Positions 1-12,796 of a DNA stretch of 64,000 nucleotides are shown piece after piece. Both the position numbers and the translations under genes were made by a program. The stretch comes from Halomonas sp. Bachu 37 (GTDB taxonomy: Bacteria > Pseudomonadota > Gammaproteobacteria > Pseudomonadales > Halomonadaceae), in NCBI RefSeq assembly GCF_039691755.1, contig NZ_CP137552.1:434001-498000 (forward strand). Reading direction: 5' to 3'. How positions within the stretch are numbered: the first letter of the stretch is position 1; every line of letters starts with the position of its first letter. The notes beneath the pieces were generated by a model that saw only the letters and a list, made by a program, of their open reading frames with translations, was not told where the DNA came from and did no database searches.

Positions 1-2595
<2,595 letters not shown>

Positions 2596-2620
2596 CAAGA
2601 CCAATCGTGCAGCAAACGTG

Positions 2621-2656
2621 AAAGCGCCGCCGGGTTGAAACCCGGCGGCGCTTTTC
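2621..2656 (+). terminator. Intrinsic terminator after ftsK
   Basis: A 12-bp GC-rich stem (AGCGCCGCCGGG paired with CCCGGCGGCGCT, loop TTGAAA) is followed by TTTT. It lies 26 bases after the ftsK stop and separates ftsK from lolA. Confidence 0.9.
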
Positions 2657-2778
2657 CAGTCTCAGTAAAACCAGATTTTTTGCACTGCTTGATTGGCAAG
2701 GCGTTCTCGATGATTCGGTACGCTGAAGCAGTAGGCATCCACCAAGAACTCATGCATGGCATGGGGTAGGGAGTAAGC

Positions 2779-3432
2779 ATGAACGTGACGGAAAGTTCGG
2801 TGACCAAGCAGGGCGCCAAGTGGGTGCTGGGTGTGCTTGGAGTCGTGGTGATGGCGCCGACCGTTTGGGCGGATGCAGCACAACAGCTTACCCAGCGCCT
2901 GGAGCCATTGCAGAGCTATAACGCCCGTTTCGATCAGCAGATTTTCGATGGTAGCGGCGAGCGCCTGCAGCAGGCGCATGGCGAGATGTGGCTGTCTCGT
3001 CCGGGACTGTTGCGTTGGGAAGTCGAAGCGCCATATACCCAGACGGTAGTGTCCGATGGTGAAGACGTGTACCTCTACGACCCCGACCTGGAGCAGGTCA
3101 CGGTGCAGGAAGTGGATAACCGTGTCACCCACACCCCGGCCCTGCTGCTGTCCGGCAGTGTCGATGAATTGACCCAGAACTATGAGGTCATGCACAAGCA
3201 GGAGGATGGCAAGGATGTGTTCATGCTGGTGCCCATATCCGCTGACACCCTGTTCGAGGAGCTGCACCTCTCCTTTGACGACGAGACCTTGACCCGCCTG
3301 TTGATGACCGACAGTACCGGACAGCGCACGGCCATTCACTTTTCCGATATCTCGCTCAACCAGTGGATCGATGAGCGGCAGTTTGTCTTCGACATTCCCG
3401 ATAATGTCGATGTGATTCGCGACACTCACTGA
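2779..3432 (+). CDS. lolA: Outer-membrane lipoprotein carrier protein LolA
   Basis: Periplasmic chaperone that takes lipoproteins from the LolCDE exporter to LolB at the outer membrane. The 217-residue product has a signal peptide ending near VWADA (about residue 32-34), then the LolA fold with typical stretches such as FDQQIFD, MWLSRPGLLRWE and the YLYDPDLEQVTV strand. The ATG at 2779 follows a GGGAG ribosome site. FtsK-LolA-RarA is a common gammaproteobacterial order, although here rarA is on the opposite strand and converges on lolA, with no obvious terminator in the 72-base gap. Confidence 0.93.
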   Translation: MNVTESSVTKQGAKWVLGVLGVVVMAPTVWADAAQQLTQRLEPLQSYNARFDQQIFDGSGERLQQAHGEMWLSRPGLLRWEVEAPYTQTVVSDGEDVYLYDPDLEQVTVQEVDNRVTHTPALLLSGSVDELTQNYEVMHKQEDGKDVFMLVPISADTLFEELHLSFDDETLTRLLMTDSTGQRTAIHFSDISLNQWIDERQFVFDIPDNVDVIRDTH

Positions 3433-3504
3433 TTGCCGTTTTCGCTCCGGCTCGACTCTCAACCAACCCAGTGTCCGGCGACGAACGGACCAGGACTTTA
3501 GATC

Positions 3505-4839
3505 CTATTTTGGATTCTCCTGATCCGCTTCGTCGTCACGCTGGGCACGCCACGCCATGATCTCGGCAAAACGCTTTTCCTGACCCATATCGCTGGGTTG
3601 ATAGAACGTCGTGCGGGGCAGGGTCTCCGGCCAGCAGTCATGACGGCTTCCCGCCGGATAGGCATGGGGTTCGTTATGAGCGTAGCGGTAGCCTTCGCCG
3701 TGGCCCAGCGACTTCATCAAGCGGGTCGGGGCATTGCGTAGGTAAGTTGGCACTTCCAGTTGCGGTTGCTGCTTGACGAAAGCGGTGGCCTCCTTCCAGG
3801 CACGATCGATACGGTTGCTCTTGGGTGCCACCGCCAGGTGGATGGCAGCGTGGGCCAGCGCCCGCTGGCCTTCGTAGTCGCCCAGGCGCAGGTAGGCATC
3901 CCAAGCAGAGATGACCAGCGGCAGGGCCCGTGGGTCGGCATTGCCCACATCTTCCGAGGCGATCGCCGTCAAGCGACGGATCACATCCAGCGGGTCGCCA
4001 CCGCCCTGCATGAACCGCGCCATGTAGAGTAGGGCGGCATCCGGCCGCGACGATCGCACCGACTTGTGGATGGCGGAGAGCAGGTCGTAGTAGGCGTCCC
4101 CTAGCTTATCGAATGCACTGGATTGGTGGCCCAGCACATCCTCCAGCGCTTCCAGCGGCAAGTACTCCCGGCCATTCTCTTCGCGAGTGAAGTCGCACGC
4201 CGTTTCCAGCAGGCCCAAAGCGCGTCGCGCGTCACCGGCGCTGGCATGGGCGAGAGTTTCCAGCACCTGATCGGCCACCACGATATCGCGTGACCCCAGG
4301 CCGTGGACACTATCGTCCAGGGCCTGGCGCATCACCTCGAGCAACTCGTCCTCGCTCAACGACTTCAGCACGTAGACCCGGGCCCGGGAGAGCAGGGCGG
4401 AATTGACCTCGAAAGAAGGATTCTCGGTGGTGGCGCCGATGAGTGTCAGCAGGCCGGACTCCACATGGGGCAGCAGAGCGTCCTGCTGGCTCTTGTTGAG
4501 ACGATGGATCTCGTCGAGAAACAGTACGGTAGGGGAGCTGATCGCCCGTGCCCGTTCCACCACCGCGCGGATCTCCTTGACCCCGGCCATCACTGCCGAA
4601 AGATGTTCCAGATGCGCCCCGGATTCATTGGCCAGGATTTCCGCCAATGTGGTCTTGCCCACTCCCGGTGGCCCCCACAGGATCATTGAGCGAATCACCC
4701 CGGTTTCGGCCATCTGGCGCAGCGGTTTATGTGGTCCTACCAGGGCCTGCTGGCCCACGTAGTCCTGTAGGCGCCGTGGTCGCATGCGAAAGGCGAGGGG
4801 CGCATGTTGTGGCTCAGAGGAGCTGGCGAAAAGGTCCAT
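3505..4839 (-). CDS. rarA: Replication-associated recombination protein RarA (MgsA)
   Basis: AAA+ ATPase of the clamp-loader/RuvB group that acts at stalled replication forks and interacts with SSB. The 444-residue length matches the family. Walker A GPPGVGKT is at residues 56-63, the DEIHR Walker B box at 109-113, followed by a sensor region ([19 protein letters not shown]) and the C-terminal tetramerisation domain with YLRNAPT and GYRYAHN. It converges with lolA; its 5' side is a divergent gap facing the hemerythrin-like gene. Starts at ATG 4839 with [11 protein letters not shown]. Confidence 0.95.
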   Translation of the reverse strand: MDLFASSSEPQHAPLAFRMRPRRLQDYVGQQALVGPHKPLRQMAETGVIRSMILWGPPGVGKTTLAEILANESGAHLEHLSAVMAGVKEIRAVVERARAISSPTVLFLDEIHRLNKSQQDALLPHVESGLLTLIGATTENPSFEVNSALLSRARVYVLKSLSEDELLEVMRQALDDSVHGLGSRDIVVADQVLETLAHASAGDARRALGLLETACDFTREENGREYLPLEALEDVLGHQSSAFDKLGDAYYDLLSAIHKSVRSSRPDAALLYMARFMQGGGDPLDVIRRLTAIASEDVGNADPRALPLVISAWDAYLRLGDYEGQRALAHAAIHLAVAPKSNRIDRAWKEATAFVKQQPQLEVPTYLRNAPTRLMKSLGHGEGYRYAHNEPHAYPAGSRHDCWPETLPRTTFYQPSDMGQEKRFAEIMAWRAQRDDEADQENPK

Positions 4840-5030
4840 CTTGGTCTCCGTGGAACGTCCGGGTATGGAATATTGTCTGTAAGATACGGCCTGTGGTAAT
4901 GCCGAGCAGAGCGGGCTACCCTTTTGGCGTGAGAGCGCTGCAATCAGTTAGCATACAAGGCTTTGGAAACAGCGTGTCGCTGGGCCGCCCGCGCCAGTCG
5001 GCAGGCATGACTTTAGAAGGGGACGACTCG

Positions 5031-5576
5031 ATGTTAAACCAACTACGTCTGGATCATGCCAACATGGCGCGTATGCTGCACGTGCTTAACCTCAAGCATA
5101 AGACATTGAAAGAGGGGGAGAGGCCCAATTTCAAATTGACGCGTGAAGTGGTGGATTACATTCTCTCCTACATGGAGGGGTTTACCGCGCCGCTTGAGCG
5201 ATTGTGCATTGAGCGCCTGGAGCAGCAAGCGCCGGAACACGTGCCCATGGTCGAGCACATGGCCGAGGACTATCGTGCGCTCAAGTCGCGTCTCGAGCGG
5301 TTATCCAACGACATCGATATGATCCTCATGGATGCCGTGCTGCCCATGGATCGCTTCGGTGAAGACCTGAAGCAATATCTGGACGCGCACCGGGCCTACC
5401 TGCGCGATGAACGTGAAAAGCTGTTTCCCATCTTGAATGCCAATTTCAATCAAGAAGACATGGAGGCGCTCGGCAAGGCGCTGCCCGAAGGCACCCATGA
5501 AGAGCTACAGCGCCTGCAGCAGACGTATCCTGAGCTATACGCTGAATTCTGCGCCGCAGACGTACCCACGGTCTGA
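5031..5576 (+). CDS. Hemerythrin-like domain protein
   Basis: A 181-residue all-helical protein of the hemerythrin HHE cation-binding type. The first helix holds LRLDHANMARMLHVLNLKH (His9, His17, His23), and later helices carry further His/Glu pairs (HVPMVEHMAEDY, HRAYLRDEREK), consistent with a di-iron four-helix bundle. I chose ATG 5031 because an AAGGGGA site lies 7-10 bases upstream; an in-frame ATG at 5007 has no such site. The role is not known from sequence: oxygen or NO sensing, iron storage and redox protection are all possible. It stands alone between rarA (divergent) and murI. Confidence 0.75.
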   Translation: MLNQLRLDHANMARMLHVLNLKHKTLKEGERPNFKLTREVVDYILSYMEGFTAPLERLCIERLEQQAPEHVPMVEHMAEDYRALKSRLERLSNDIDMILMDAVLPMDRFGEDLKQYLDAHRAYLRDEREKLFPILNANFNQEDMEALGKALPEGTHEELQRLQQTYPELYAEFCAADVPTV

Positions 5577-5686
5577 TACCTGCCGACCGACCACCCGCTA
5601 TGCTACAGCCTGGCCTGGGGCCATGGTAGAATGCGCGCCCTTTGGCTGAGTGATCATAACCACATGCTTGCGGATGCTAACGCGCC

Positions 5687-6484
5687 ATGGTCGGGCCGGT
5701 ATTAATCTTCGACTCCGGGGTCGGCGGACTCTCCGTCGCCGGAGCCGTGCGTCACCATTCCCCCCAGGCAGCCCTATGTTATGCCTGTGACAATGCCATG
5801 CTGCCCTACGGCAAGCGCGAGGATGGCTGGCTGGTGCAGCGCATAGTAGATGTCTGTCTGGCCGCCGTGGAGGCGTGTCGTCCCAGCGTGCTGGTGGTCG
5901 CCTGCAATACTGCCAGTACCCTGGCGCTTGACAGTCTGCGCGAGAGGTTATCGATTCCCGTGGTGGGAACCGTGCCGGCCATCAAGCCTGCCGCACTGCA
6001 CAGCCGTAGCCGGCATATCGCGCTGTTAGCGACCAGCGCGACCGTGGCGAGACCCTACACTCAGCGCCTCATCGATGCCTTTGCCGGCGACTGCCGGGTG
6101 ACGCGCGTTGCGGCCGACGAGCTGGTCGGCGTCGCGGAAGGATGGCTGCGTGGCGAGCCTGCGCCCGTCGAGCTGATCGATACAACCCTGGCTCCATTAT
6201 GGCAAGCCACCCGAGAGGTGCCGCCGCTGGATACCGTGGTTCTCGGCTGCACGCATTTTCCCCTGCTCAAGCCGTGGTTCGTATCGCTTGCGCCTTGCCC
6301 GCTGGAGTGGGTCGATTCCGGCGAAGCCATCGCCCGCCGGGTAGCGCAGGTGGCGCCATGGCTCGAGGCGCACCCCCAGGATGGTAGTTGTTTTACCACT
6401 GCACCCGCTCCCGAACTGCAAGCGGGGCTCGCGGCTTATGGATTCACCGAACCACAGCCGCTGCCAGTACCTTCTGCCCGCTGA
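5687..6484 (+). CDS. murI: Glutamate racemase
   Basis: Interconverts L- and D-glutamate for peptidoglycan synthesis in the cytoplasm. The 265-residue product shows all family landmarks: DSGVGGLSV (Asp9-Ser10) at the N terminus, the first catalytic cysteine in VACNTAST (Cys73), and the second in VLGCTHFPLL (Cys188, His190). A TAGAAT -10-like hexamer lies at 5627-5632. The next gene, trmA, begins 60 bases after the stop, so the two may be cotranscribed. Confidence 0.95.
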   Translation: MVGPVLIFDSGVGGLSVAGAVRHHSPQAALCYACDNAMLPYGKREDGWLVQRIVDVCLAAVEACRPSVLVVACNTASTLALDSLRERLSIPVVGTVPAIKPAALHSRSRHIALLATSATVARPYTQRLIDAFAGDCRVTRVAADELVGVAEGWLRGEPAPVELIDTTLAPLWQATREVPPLDTVVLGCTHFPLLKPWFVSLAPCPLEWVDSGEAIARRVAQVAPWLEAHPQDGSCFTTAPAPELQAGLAAYGFTEPQPLPVPSAR

Positions 6485-6544
6485 CATTTGCCTCGATGCC
6501 TGGCCGCGTCACTGCCAGGCACCCTATGCCCTAGAGGAGCCCCC

Positions 6545-7657
6545 TTGGCTATTCCCGTTGTTAATCCTGCTTACTATCAAGCCCAGCTCCAGCACAAACG
6601 CCAGCAGCTGGTTGACGATTTTGCCCGCTTCGCTCCCCCCGAGCTTGAAGTCTTTCCCTCTCCTCCCACTCATTACCGGCAGCGCTGCGAATTTCGCCTG
6701 TGGCATGAAGACGACGATGTGTTCTACGCCATGTTCGAGGTCGATGCGGAAAATCCCAAGCACAAACGCGTCGTGCGCATGGACGAGTTTTCCGTGGCGA
6801 GCCGGCGTATCAACGAATTGATGCCGGCACTACGCGAGGCCTTTCTGGCAAGCGATGTATTGCGCCGCAAGCTGTTCCAGGTCGAGTTTTTGACCACGCT
6901 CACCGGCGAGGCGCTGGTGACCCTGGTTTATCACCGCCCCCTGGACGAGGCCTGGGAAGGTGAGGCTCGGGCGCTGGAAGCACAGCTCGGCATCATGATC
7001 ATCGGCCGTTCCCGCAAGCAGCGGCTGGTTCTTACCCAGGATCACGTCTGGGAGCGCCTGGATGTGGATGGCCGCGAATTTCACTACCAACAGGTGGAAA
7101 ACAGCTTTACCCAGCCCAACGCCGAAATATGCTGCGCCATGCTGAGCTGGGCGCGTGAAGTAACGCGGGGTAGCCGGGACGAGGATCTGGTCGAGCTGTA
7201 TTGCGGCAACGGCAACTTCACCGTCGCCCTTGCCGAGAATTTCCGTCGTGTGCTGGCAACGGAGATCTCCCGCACCTCGGTGGCCAGCGCCCAGATCAAT
7301 CTGGCGGCCAATAATATTACCAATGCCCAGATAGGCCGCATGTCGGCCGAAGAGTTTTCCCTGGCATTGAAAGGCGAGAAAGCCGGACGGCGAGTGGCGG
7401 AAATGGCCCTTGAAACCTACGCTTTCTCCACCATCCTGGTCGACCCGCCGCGGGCAGGGCTGGATGAGGAAAGTTGTCATCAACTTAGCGAGTATCCACG
7501 AATTGTCTATATTTCATGCAACCCGACCACGTTAGCCGCCAATCTGGAGATATTGACCCATACGCATCGCATTACCCGGTTTGCCCTGTTCGACCAGTTT
7601 CCCTTCACCGACCATTGCGAGTGCGGGGTTGTGCTGGAGCGCCGCGAGACGGCATAA
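6545..7657 (+). CDS. trmA: tRNA (uracil-54 C5)-methyltransferase
   Basis: Makes ribothymidine at position 54 of the tRNA T-loop, using S-adenosylmethionine. The protein follows the E. coli TrmA pattern closely: HYRQRCEFRLWH early, QVENSFTQPNA in the middle, the SAM motif ELYCGNGNF, then DPPRAGLD and the nucleophile loop YISCNP (about Cys325 of 370), and the terminal CECGV. I place the start at TTG 6545: AGAGGAG (6533-6539) sits 5 bases upstream and the protein then begins AIPVVNPAYYQAQL, which aligns with known TrmA N termini. Starts farther upstream would add about 19 unmatched residues. Confidence 0.94.
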   Translation: MAIPVVNPAYYQAQLQHKRQQLVDDFARFAPPELEVFPSPPTHYRQRCEFRLWHEDDDVFYAMFEVDAENPKHKRVVRMDEFSVASRRINELMPALREAFLASDVLRRKLFQVEFLTTLTGEALVTLVYHRPLDEAWEGEARALEAQLGIMIIGRSRKQRLVLTQDHVWERLDVDGREFHYQQVENSFTQPNAEICCAMLSWAREVTRGSRDEDLVELYCGNGNFTVALAENFRRVLATEISRTSVASAQINLAANNITNAQIGRMSAEEFSLALKGEKAGRRVAEMALETYAFSTILVDPPRAGLDEESCHQLSEYPRIVYISCNPTTLAANLEILTHTHRITRFALFDQFPFTDHCECGVVLERRETA

Positions 7658-7851
7658 AGACAAGCTGTACGAGGGTAAACGCCACGGCGGACAGGGGCTG
7701 AGCGGTAGCGATGCGCAAACGGTATGCGCCATGAGCAAGGTGGCAGGTGGCTGGGGACGAATGATCGAGTGGAGTAAGCTAGGGACAAGCAGACCGTTCG
7801 GTCTTTTGTCAGTATTTCCCGGCCGCAATGGCCCAGGCAGTCGAGGTGATG

Positions 7852-10800
7852 ATGCATTACGTTGCAATTGAAGAAAGCCGACAGGATCTTCTCAAGCAGC
7901 TGGAAGAACGTTTGCAGAGCCGCTTGGAGCCTTCGCGCGCTGACGCCATTGAAACCTTCGCACGCCACTTCTATGCCACCGTACCCGTGGAAGACCTTGT
8001 CGATCGGCGCTTGGATGATCTATACGGTGCCACGTTATCCATCTGGCAGTTTCTGCAGCACCATGATCCCGAAAGCCCCAAGGTGCGGGTGTTCAATCCC
8101 GATTTCGAAGAGAATGGCTGGCAGTCGACGCATACCTTCGTGGCGGTGCTTCACGAAGACATGCCGTTTCTGGTGGATTCCGTCCGTATCGAGCTCAACC
8201 GCCGCGGGCTGACAGTACACGCGATCCAGAATGCCGTGTTCGCCGTGACGCGAGACGAGCAGAATCAGCTGCAGGAACTCACTTCCACACGTAATTGCGC
8301 AGCCAATGCCGCCCGAGAATCGTTGATCGTGATCGAAGTGGATCGTCATACCGATCCTTTGGCGCTCAAGGATATTACCGCCGAATTGCATGACGTGTTG
8401 CGCGATGTGCGCACTGCGGTCCGTGATTACGACGCCATGGGTGAGCGTATCGCGGCGGCGATCCAGGAACTGGAAAAGGTCTGTCCGCCGCAGATCGACC
8501 CAGACGATCACGAAGAAGCCATCGCCTTTCTCGAGTGGCTGCTCAAGGATAACTTCACCTTCCTCGGTTACGACGAGTATGTACTCGACGAGGGCGAGCT
8601 GAAACGTGACGATAGCAGTGTGCTCGGGGTGTTCCGTCTGGACCAGCCGCGTTATCACGAACGCATTCGTACCGATGAGGGGCTCGACGAGAACGGCTAC
8701 GTCCTGGTCCCCCAGCTATTGTCGTTTGCCAAGAGCGCGCATCACTCCCGGGTGCATCGGCCGACATATCCCGATTACATTACCGTCGACCGCTATGACG
8801 AGCAGGGTAACGTGATCGGCGAAAGGCGCTTCCTGGGGCTTTTTACCGCCACCGTTTACAACGAGTCGCCACGCAATATTCCGCTGCTCCGGCGCAAGCT
8901 CAAGGCAGTGATGGACATCGCCGGTTTCAATCCCCAAGGGCATAACGGCAAGCAGCTGTTGCAGGTGCTCGAGGTCTACCCGCGCGACGACTTGTTCCAG
9001 ATCGATACGGAATCCCTCGCCGGGACCGCCCTGGGGATTCTCAATATCCGTGAACGCCGCCAGGTCAGGGTGTTCGTGCGTGCGGACGTCAGTGGCAAGT
9101 TCTACTCGTGCCTGGTGTTCGTTCCGCGGGATGTCTTCTCCACCGACCTGCGCCAGAGGGTGCAAAACCTGCTGTGCGAAGAGCTGGATGCCCATTTCGG
9201 CGACTTCAATACCTATCTATCCGAGTCGGTTCTGGCGCGGATTCAGCTGATATTGCGCTTCAATGGCAATACGCCCAGCAACTATGACCTCAAGCGCATC
9301 GAAGCCAAGGTGGCCCGCCTGGCGCGCAGCTGGCGCGACGAGCTGCACGGCGCCATGGTGGAGGGCTTCGGCGAAGAGCAAGCCAATCACCTGATGGACC
9401 GCTTTCGGGAGGCCTTTTCCGCCAGTTACCAGGAAGACTTCAGCGCCCGCATCGCCGTCTTCGATATCCAGCACCTGCTGGAACTCGACGATGGCGAGGA
9501 CCTGTCGCTGTCGCTGTATCGGCCCATGGAGGAGCAAGGGGAAGGGGTCAATCTCAAGTTGTTCCACCGGCATAACCAGATTCCGCTCTCCGATGTCCTG
9601 CCGATGATGGAAAACCTCGGCTTGCGGGTAATCGGCGAGCGCCCTTACGAGATCGAGGCGCCACAGACGTCCTACTGGGTTCACGACTTCGAGCTCGAGC
9701 ATCGCTCCAGCCTGGAGATGAACCTAGCCCATATGCGTGATGCCTTCGACGAGGCGTTTCGTCGTATCTGGGCCGGCGAGGCGGATAACGACTCCTTCAA
9801 TCGGCTGATTATCGGCGCTAACCTGGATTGGCGTGAAGTCGCCATGTTGCGCGGCTACTCACGCTACTTGAAACAGATTCGCTTCGGCATTTCCCAGCAT
9901 TACATCGCCGCGACCCTGGCCAATTATCCCCAGATAACCCGGGAACTCGTGGAGCTGTTTCACTTGCGGTTCGACCCCCAGCGCCAGGACGAGAGTACCG
10001 AGGAGTGCTTGGCTCGCCTGGGCGAGCAGCTCGACGGTGTCGCCAGTCTCAACGACGATCAGTTGCTGCGCCGCTTCATGGAGCTGATCCAGGCCACGTT
10101 GCGCACCAACTACTATCAGCTGGACGAGAACGGTAAGGTCAAGGAGTACATCGCCTACAAGCTTGAGCCTTCGAAGGTGACCGGGATGCCCAAACCGCGT
10201 CCGGTCTACGAAATATTCGTCTGTTCGCCGCGTGTCGAAGGGGTGCATCTGCGGGGCGGCAAGGTCGCACGGGGCGGCTTGCGCTGGTCGGATCGCCAAG
10301 AGGACTTCCGTACCGAAGTGCTTGGGCTGGTCAAGGCTCAGCAGGTCAAGAACGCGGTGATCGTTCCGGTGGGCGCCAAGGGAGGCTTCGTCTGCAAACG
10401 CATGCCTGAAAACCCTGACCGGGAAACCCAGCAGAACGAAGGCATCGCCTGCTACAAGATACTCATTCGTGCCTTGCTGGATGTTACCGATAACCTGGTG
10501 GGGGGCGAAGTCGTGCCGCCGCAGGATGTGGTACGTCATGATGATGACGATGTCTACCTGGTGGTGGCAGCGGACAAGGGCACTGCAACCTTCTCCGATA
10601 TCGCCAACGAGATCTCGCTGGAGTACGGCCACTGGCTGGGCGATGCCTTTGCTTCCGGCGGCGCCAATGGTTACGACCACAAGAAGATGGGCATCACCGC
10701 CCGCGGCGCCTGGGAGTCGGTCAAGCGTCATTTCCGCAACATGGATCTGGATACCCAGCGTGAGACCTTCACCGTGGTGGGCATCGGTGACATGGCGGGA

Positions 10801-12675
10801 GACGTGTTCGGCAACGGCATGGTGCTGTCGGACAAGATTCGTCTGGTGGGCGCGTTCAACCACCTGCATATTTTCGTCGACCCCAATCCCGATGCCGAGG
10901 CTTCCTTCGCCGAGCGTCAGCGTCTTTTCGACATGCCGCGCTCCAGCTGGGAGGACTACAATGCCGAGCTGATTTCCGAAGGCGGCGGCATCTTCAGCCG
11001 CAGCGCCAAGTCGATTGCCATCACCCCGGAGATGCAGGATGTCTTCGGTATCGAGGAGAGCCGGTTATCGCCCAACGAGCTGATCCGCGCCATGCTCAGG
11101 GCATCGGTGGACCTGTTGTGGAATGGGGGCATCGGTACCTACGTCAAGAGCAGCGAGGAGAGCGATATCGACGTGGGCGACAAGGCCAACGATGTCCTGC
11201 GCATCAACGGCGATGAACTCAACTGCCGCGTGGTTGGAGAAGGCGGCAACCTGGGGCTGACCCAGCGTGGGCGCATGGAAGCCGCCGCCAAGGGTGTGCG
11301 GGTCTATACCGATTTCATCGACAATGCCGGCGGAGTCAACTGCTCCGACCACGAAGTCAATATCAAGATACTGCTGGATGAAGTGGTCAAGCGCGGCGAC
11401 ATGACCGACAAGCAGCGCAACCAGTTGCTGGCCGAAATGACCGAGGAGGTCGCGGCGCTGGTGATTCTGGACAATTATCGCCAGACCCAGGCGCTGGATC
11501 TTTCGCAATTGCTCTCCTTCCAGGGCATCGGGCCGTATCGTCGCTTCATCAGCGAACTCGAGGCGGCGGGGCAGATCGATCGCGAACTGGAATTCCTGCC
11601 GACCGATGAAACCCTCAAGGAGCGTGCCGGCAGCAGCCAGGGAATGAGCCTGCCGGAGTTGTCGGTATTGATTTCCTACGCCAAGAGCACTCTCAAGGGT
11701 GACCTGATCGCCTCCGACGTGCCGGATGATGCGGTTATCCGTCGATATCTGGAGCGTGTCTTCCCCCGGGTTCTGGTCGAGCGCTTCCGCGACGAAATGT
11801 ACGATCACCGGCTTAAGCGTGAAATCGTCGCCACCCAGGTCGCCAATGATCTGGTGGATCACATGGGCATTGTGTTCGTGCGCCGCCTGATGGATTCCAC
11901 CGGAGCGGGGCGGGCCGATATCGCTCGCGCTTACGTGGTAGCCCGGGATAGTTTCAATCTGCCGGTCCTGTGGGAGCAGATCGAGTCGCTGGACAACCAG
12001 GTCGAAAGCGAAGTGCAGTATTCGATGATGCTGGATCTGATGCGCCTGCTGCGTCGGGCCACACGCTGGTTCCTGCGTCAGCATCTTGGGCTTTCCACTT
12101 ACGATGCCATCGAATACTTCGGGCCGCGACTGGCTCAGTTGCAGGAAGAGGTGGGCGAATTGCTCAGTGGTGAAGAGCAGGTCCAGTGGCAACAGCGCCG
12201 CGACGAGCTTGTCGAGGCGGGGGTGCCCGAGGCGCTGGCCGGCACGGTAGCGGCTGCCCCGAGCCTGTACGCTGGGCTGGGCATCATCCAGACGGCTCGC
12301 CAGATCAACGAGAAGCCGCAACGTGTGGCCGAGGTATTCTATGAAATCGGCAGCCGGCTGGAGTTGCCGTGGATGATTCAGCAAGTGTCGCAGCTCGATG
12401 TGCGCGACAATTGGCAGGCCCAGGCCCGCGAGACATTCCGAGACGATATCGACCGCCAGCAATTGGCACTGACCAGCAGCGTTCTCAAGCTTGAAGCGGG
12501 AAGCCGCGACACCCCGGAACGAGTGGCGCAGTGGCTGGATATCCATGCGGACCTGCACAGACGCTGGTGCCGCTTGCTCGAAGAAGTGCACAGCGGTAAC
12601 GAAGGCGGATTCGCCCTGTTTGCCGTGGCGATTCGTGAACTGGTGGACCTGGCCGAAAGCGACAGCGAAGGCTGA
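7852..12675 (+). CDS. gdhB: NAD-dependent glutamate dehydrogenase, large (~180 kDa) class
   Basis: Oxidatively deaminates glutamate to 2-oxoglutarate with NAD, feeding the TCA cycle during amino-acid catabolism. About 1607 residues, the size of the proteobacterial 180-kDa class. A long N-terminal region with ACT-like regulatory modules is followed by the catalytic core, seen as GGLRWSDRQEDFRTEVLGLVKAQ with the PVGAKGGF lysine loop, the GIGDMAGDVFGNGM nucleotide-binding turn and NGGIGTYVK. The start is unclear: ATGs at 7828, 7849 and 7852 are in frame. GAGG at 7843-7846 is best spaced for 7852. It stands alone, ending at a clear terminator; the 190 bases before it show no recognised operator. 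Confidence 0.95.
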   Translation: MHYVAIEESRQDLLKQLEERLQSRLEPSRADAIETFARHFYATVPVEDLVDRRLDDLYGATLSIWQFLQHHDPESPKVRVFNPDFEENGWQSTHTFVAVLHEDMPFLVDSVRIELNRRGLTVHAIQNAVFAVTRDEQNQLQELTSTRNCAANAARESLIVIEVDRHTDPLALKDITAELHDVLRDVRTAVRDYDAMGERIAAAIQELEKVCPPQIDPDDHEEAIAFLEWLLKDNFTFLGYDEYVLDEGELKRDDSSVLGVFRLDQPRYHERIRTDEGLDENGYVLVPQLLSFAKSAHHSRVHRPTYPDYITVDRYDEQGNVIGERRFLGLFTATVYNESPRNIPLLRRKLKAVMDIAGFNPQGHNGKQLLQVLEVYPRDDLFQIDTESLAGTALGILNIRERRQVRVFVRADVSGKFYSCLVFVPRDVFSTDLRQRVQNLLCEELDAHFGDFNTYLSESVLARIQLILRFNGNTPSNYDLKRIEAKVARLARSWRDELHGAMVEGFGEEQANHLMDRFREAFSASYQEDFSARIAVFDIQHLLELDDGEDLSLSLYRPMEEQGEGVNLKLFHRHNQIPLSDVLPMMENLGLRVIGERPYEIEAPQTSYWVHDFELEHRSSLEMNLAHMRDAFDEAFRRIWAGEADNDSFNRLIIGANLDWREVAMLRGYSRYLKQIRFGISQHYIAATLANYPQITRELVELFHLRFDPQRQDESTEECLARLGEQLDGVASLNDDQLLRRFMELIQATLRTNYYQLDENGKVKEYIAYKLEPSKVTGMPKPRPVYEIFVCSPRVEGVHLRGGKVARGGLRWSDRQEDFRTEVLGLVKAQQVKNAVIVPVGAKGGFVCKRMPENPDRETQQNEGIACYKILIRALLDVTDNLVGGEVVPPQDVVRHDDDDVYLVVAADKGTATFSDIANEISLEYGHWLGDAFASGGANGYDHKKMGITARGAWESVKRHFRNMDLDTQRETFTVVGIGDMAGDVFGNGMVLSDKIRLVGAFNHLHIFVDPNPDAEASFAERQRLFDMPRSSWEDYNAELISEGGGIFSRSAKSIAITPEMQDVFGIEESRLSPNELIRAMLRASVDLLWNGGIGTYVKSSEESDIDVGDKANDVLRINGDELNCRVVGEGGNLGLTQRGRMEAAAKGVRVYTDFIDNAGGVNCSDHEVNIKILLDEVVKRGDMTDKQRNQLLAEMTEEVAALVILDNYRQTQALDLSQLLSFQGIGPYRRFISELEAAGQIDRELEFLPTDETLKERAGSSQGMSLPELSVLISYAKSTLKGDLIASDVPDDAVIRRYLERVFPRVLVERFRDEMYDHRLKREIVATQVANDLVDHMGIVFVRRLMDSTGAGRADIARAYVVARDSFNLPVLWEQIESLDNQVESEVQYSMMLDLMRLLRRATRWFLRQHLGLSTYDAIEYFGPRLAQLQEEVGELLSGEEQVQWQQRRDELVEAGVPEALAGTVAAAPSLYAGLGIIQTARQINEKPQRVAEVFYEIGSRLELPWMIQQVSQLDVRDNWQAQARETFRDDIDRQQLALTSSVLKLEAGSRDTPERVAQWLDIHADLHRRWCRLLEEVHSGNEGGFALFAVAIRELVDLAESDSEG

Positions 12676-12702
12676 CTCCCCTTCTCCTCAACAACCGACT
12701 TC

Positions 12703-12734
12703 CGAACCCCGCATAAGCGGGGTTCGAGGTTTTT
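12703..12734 (+). terminator. Intrinsic terminator after glutamate dehydrogenase
   Basis: A perfect 10-bp stem, CGAACCCCGC and GCGGGGTTCG with loop ATAA, is followed by AGGTTTTT. It lies 28 bases after the stop. Confidence 0.92.
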
Positions 12735-12796
12735 GTCGTTTGCGCTATACTCGCCGCGCCTTTGGTGTCGCCTTTCGTTCCAACCTGGAGTGTGTC

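Noticed and set aside
9859..12591. Long minus-strand frames (336 and 508 codons) inside the glutamate dehydrogenase gene
   Set aside because: They are shadows of codon bias in the real gene; no start signal, no family resemblance.
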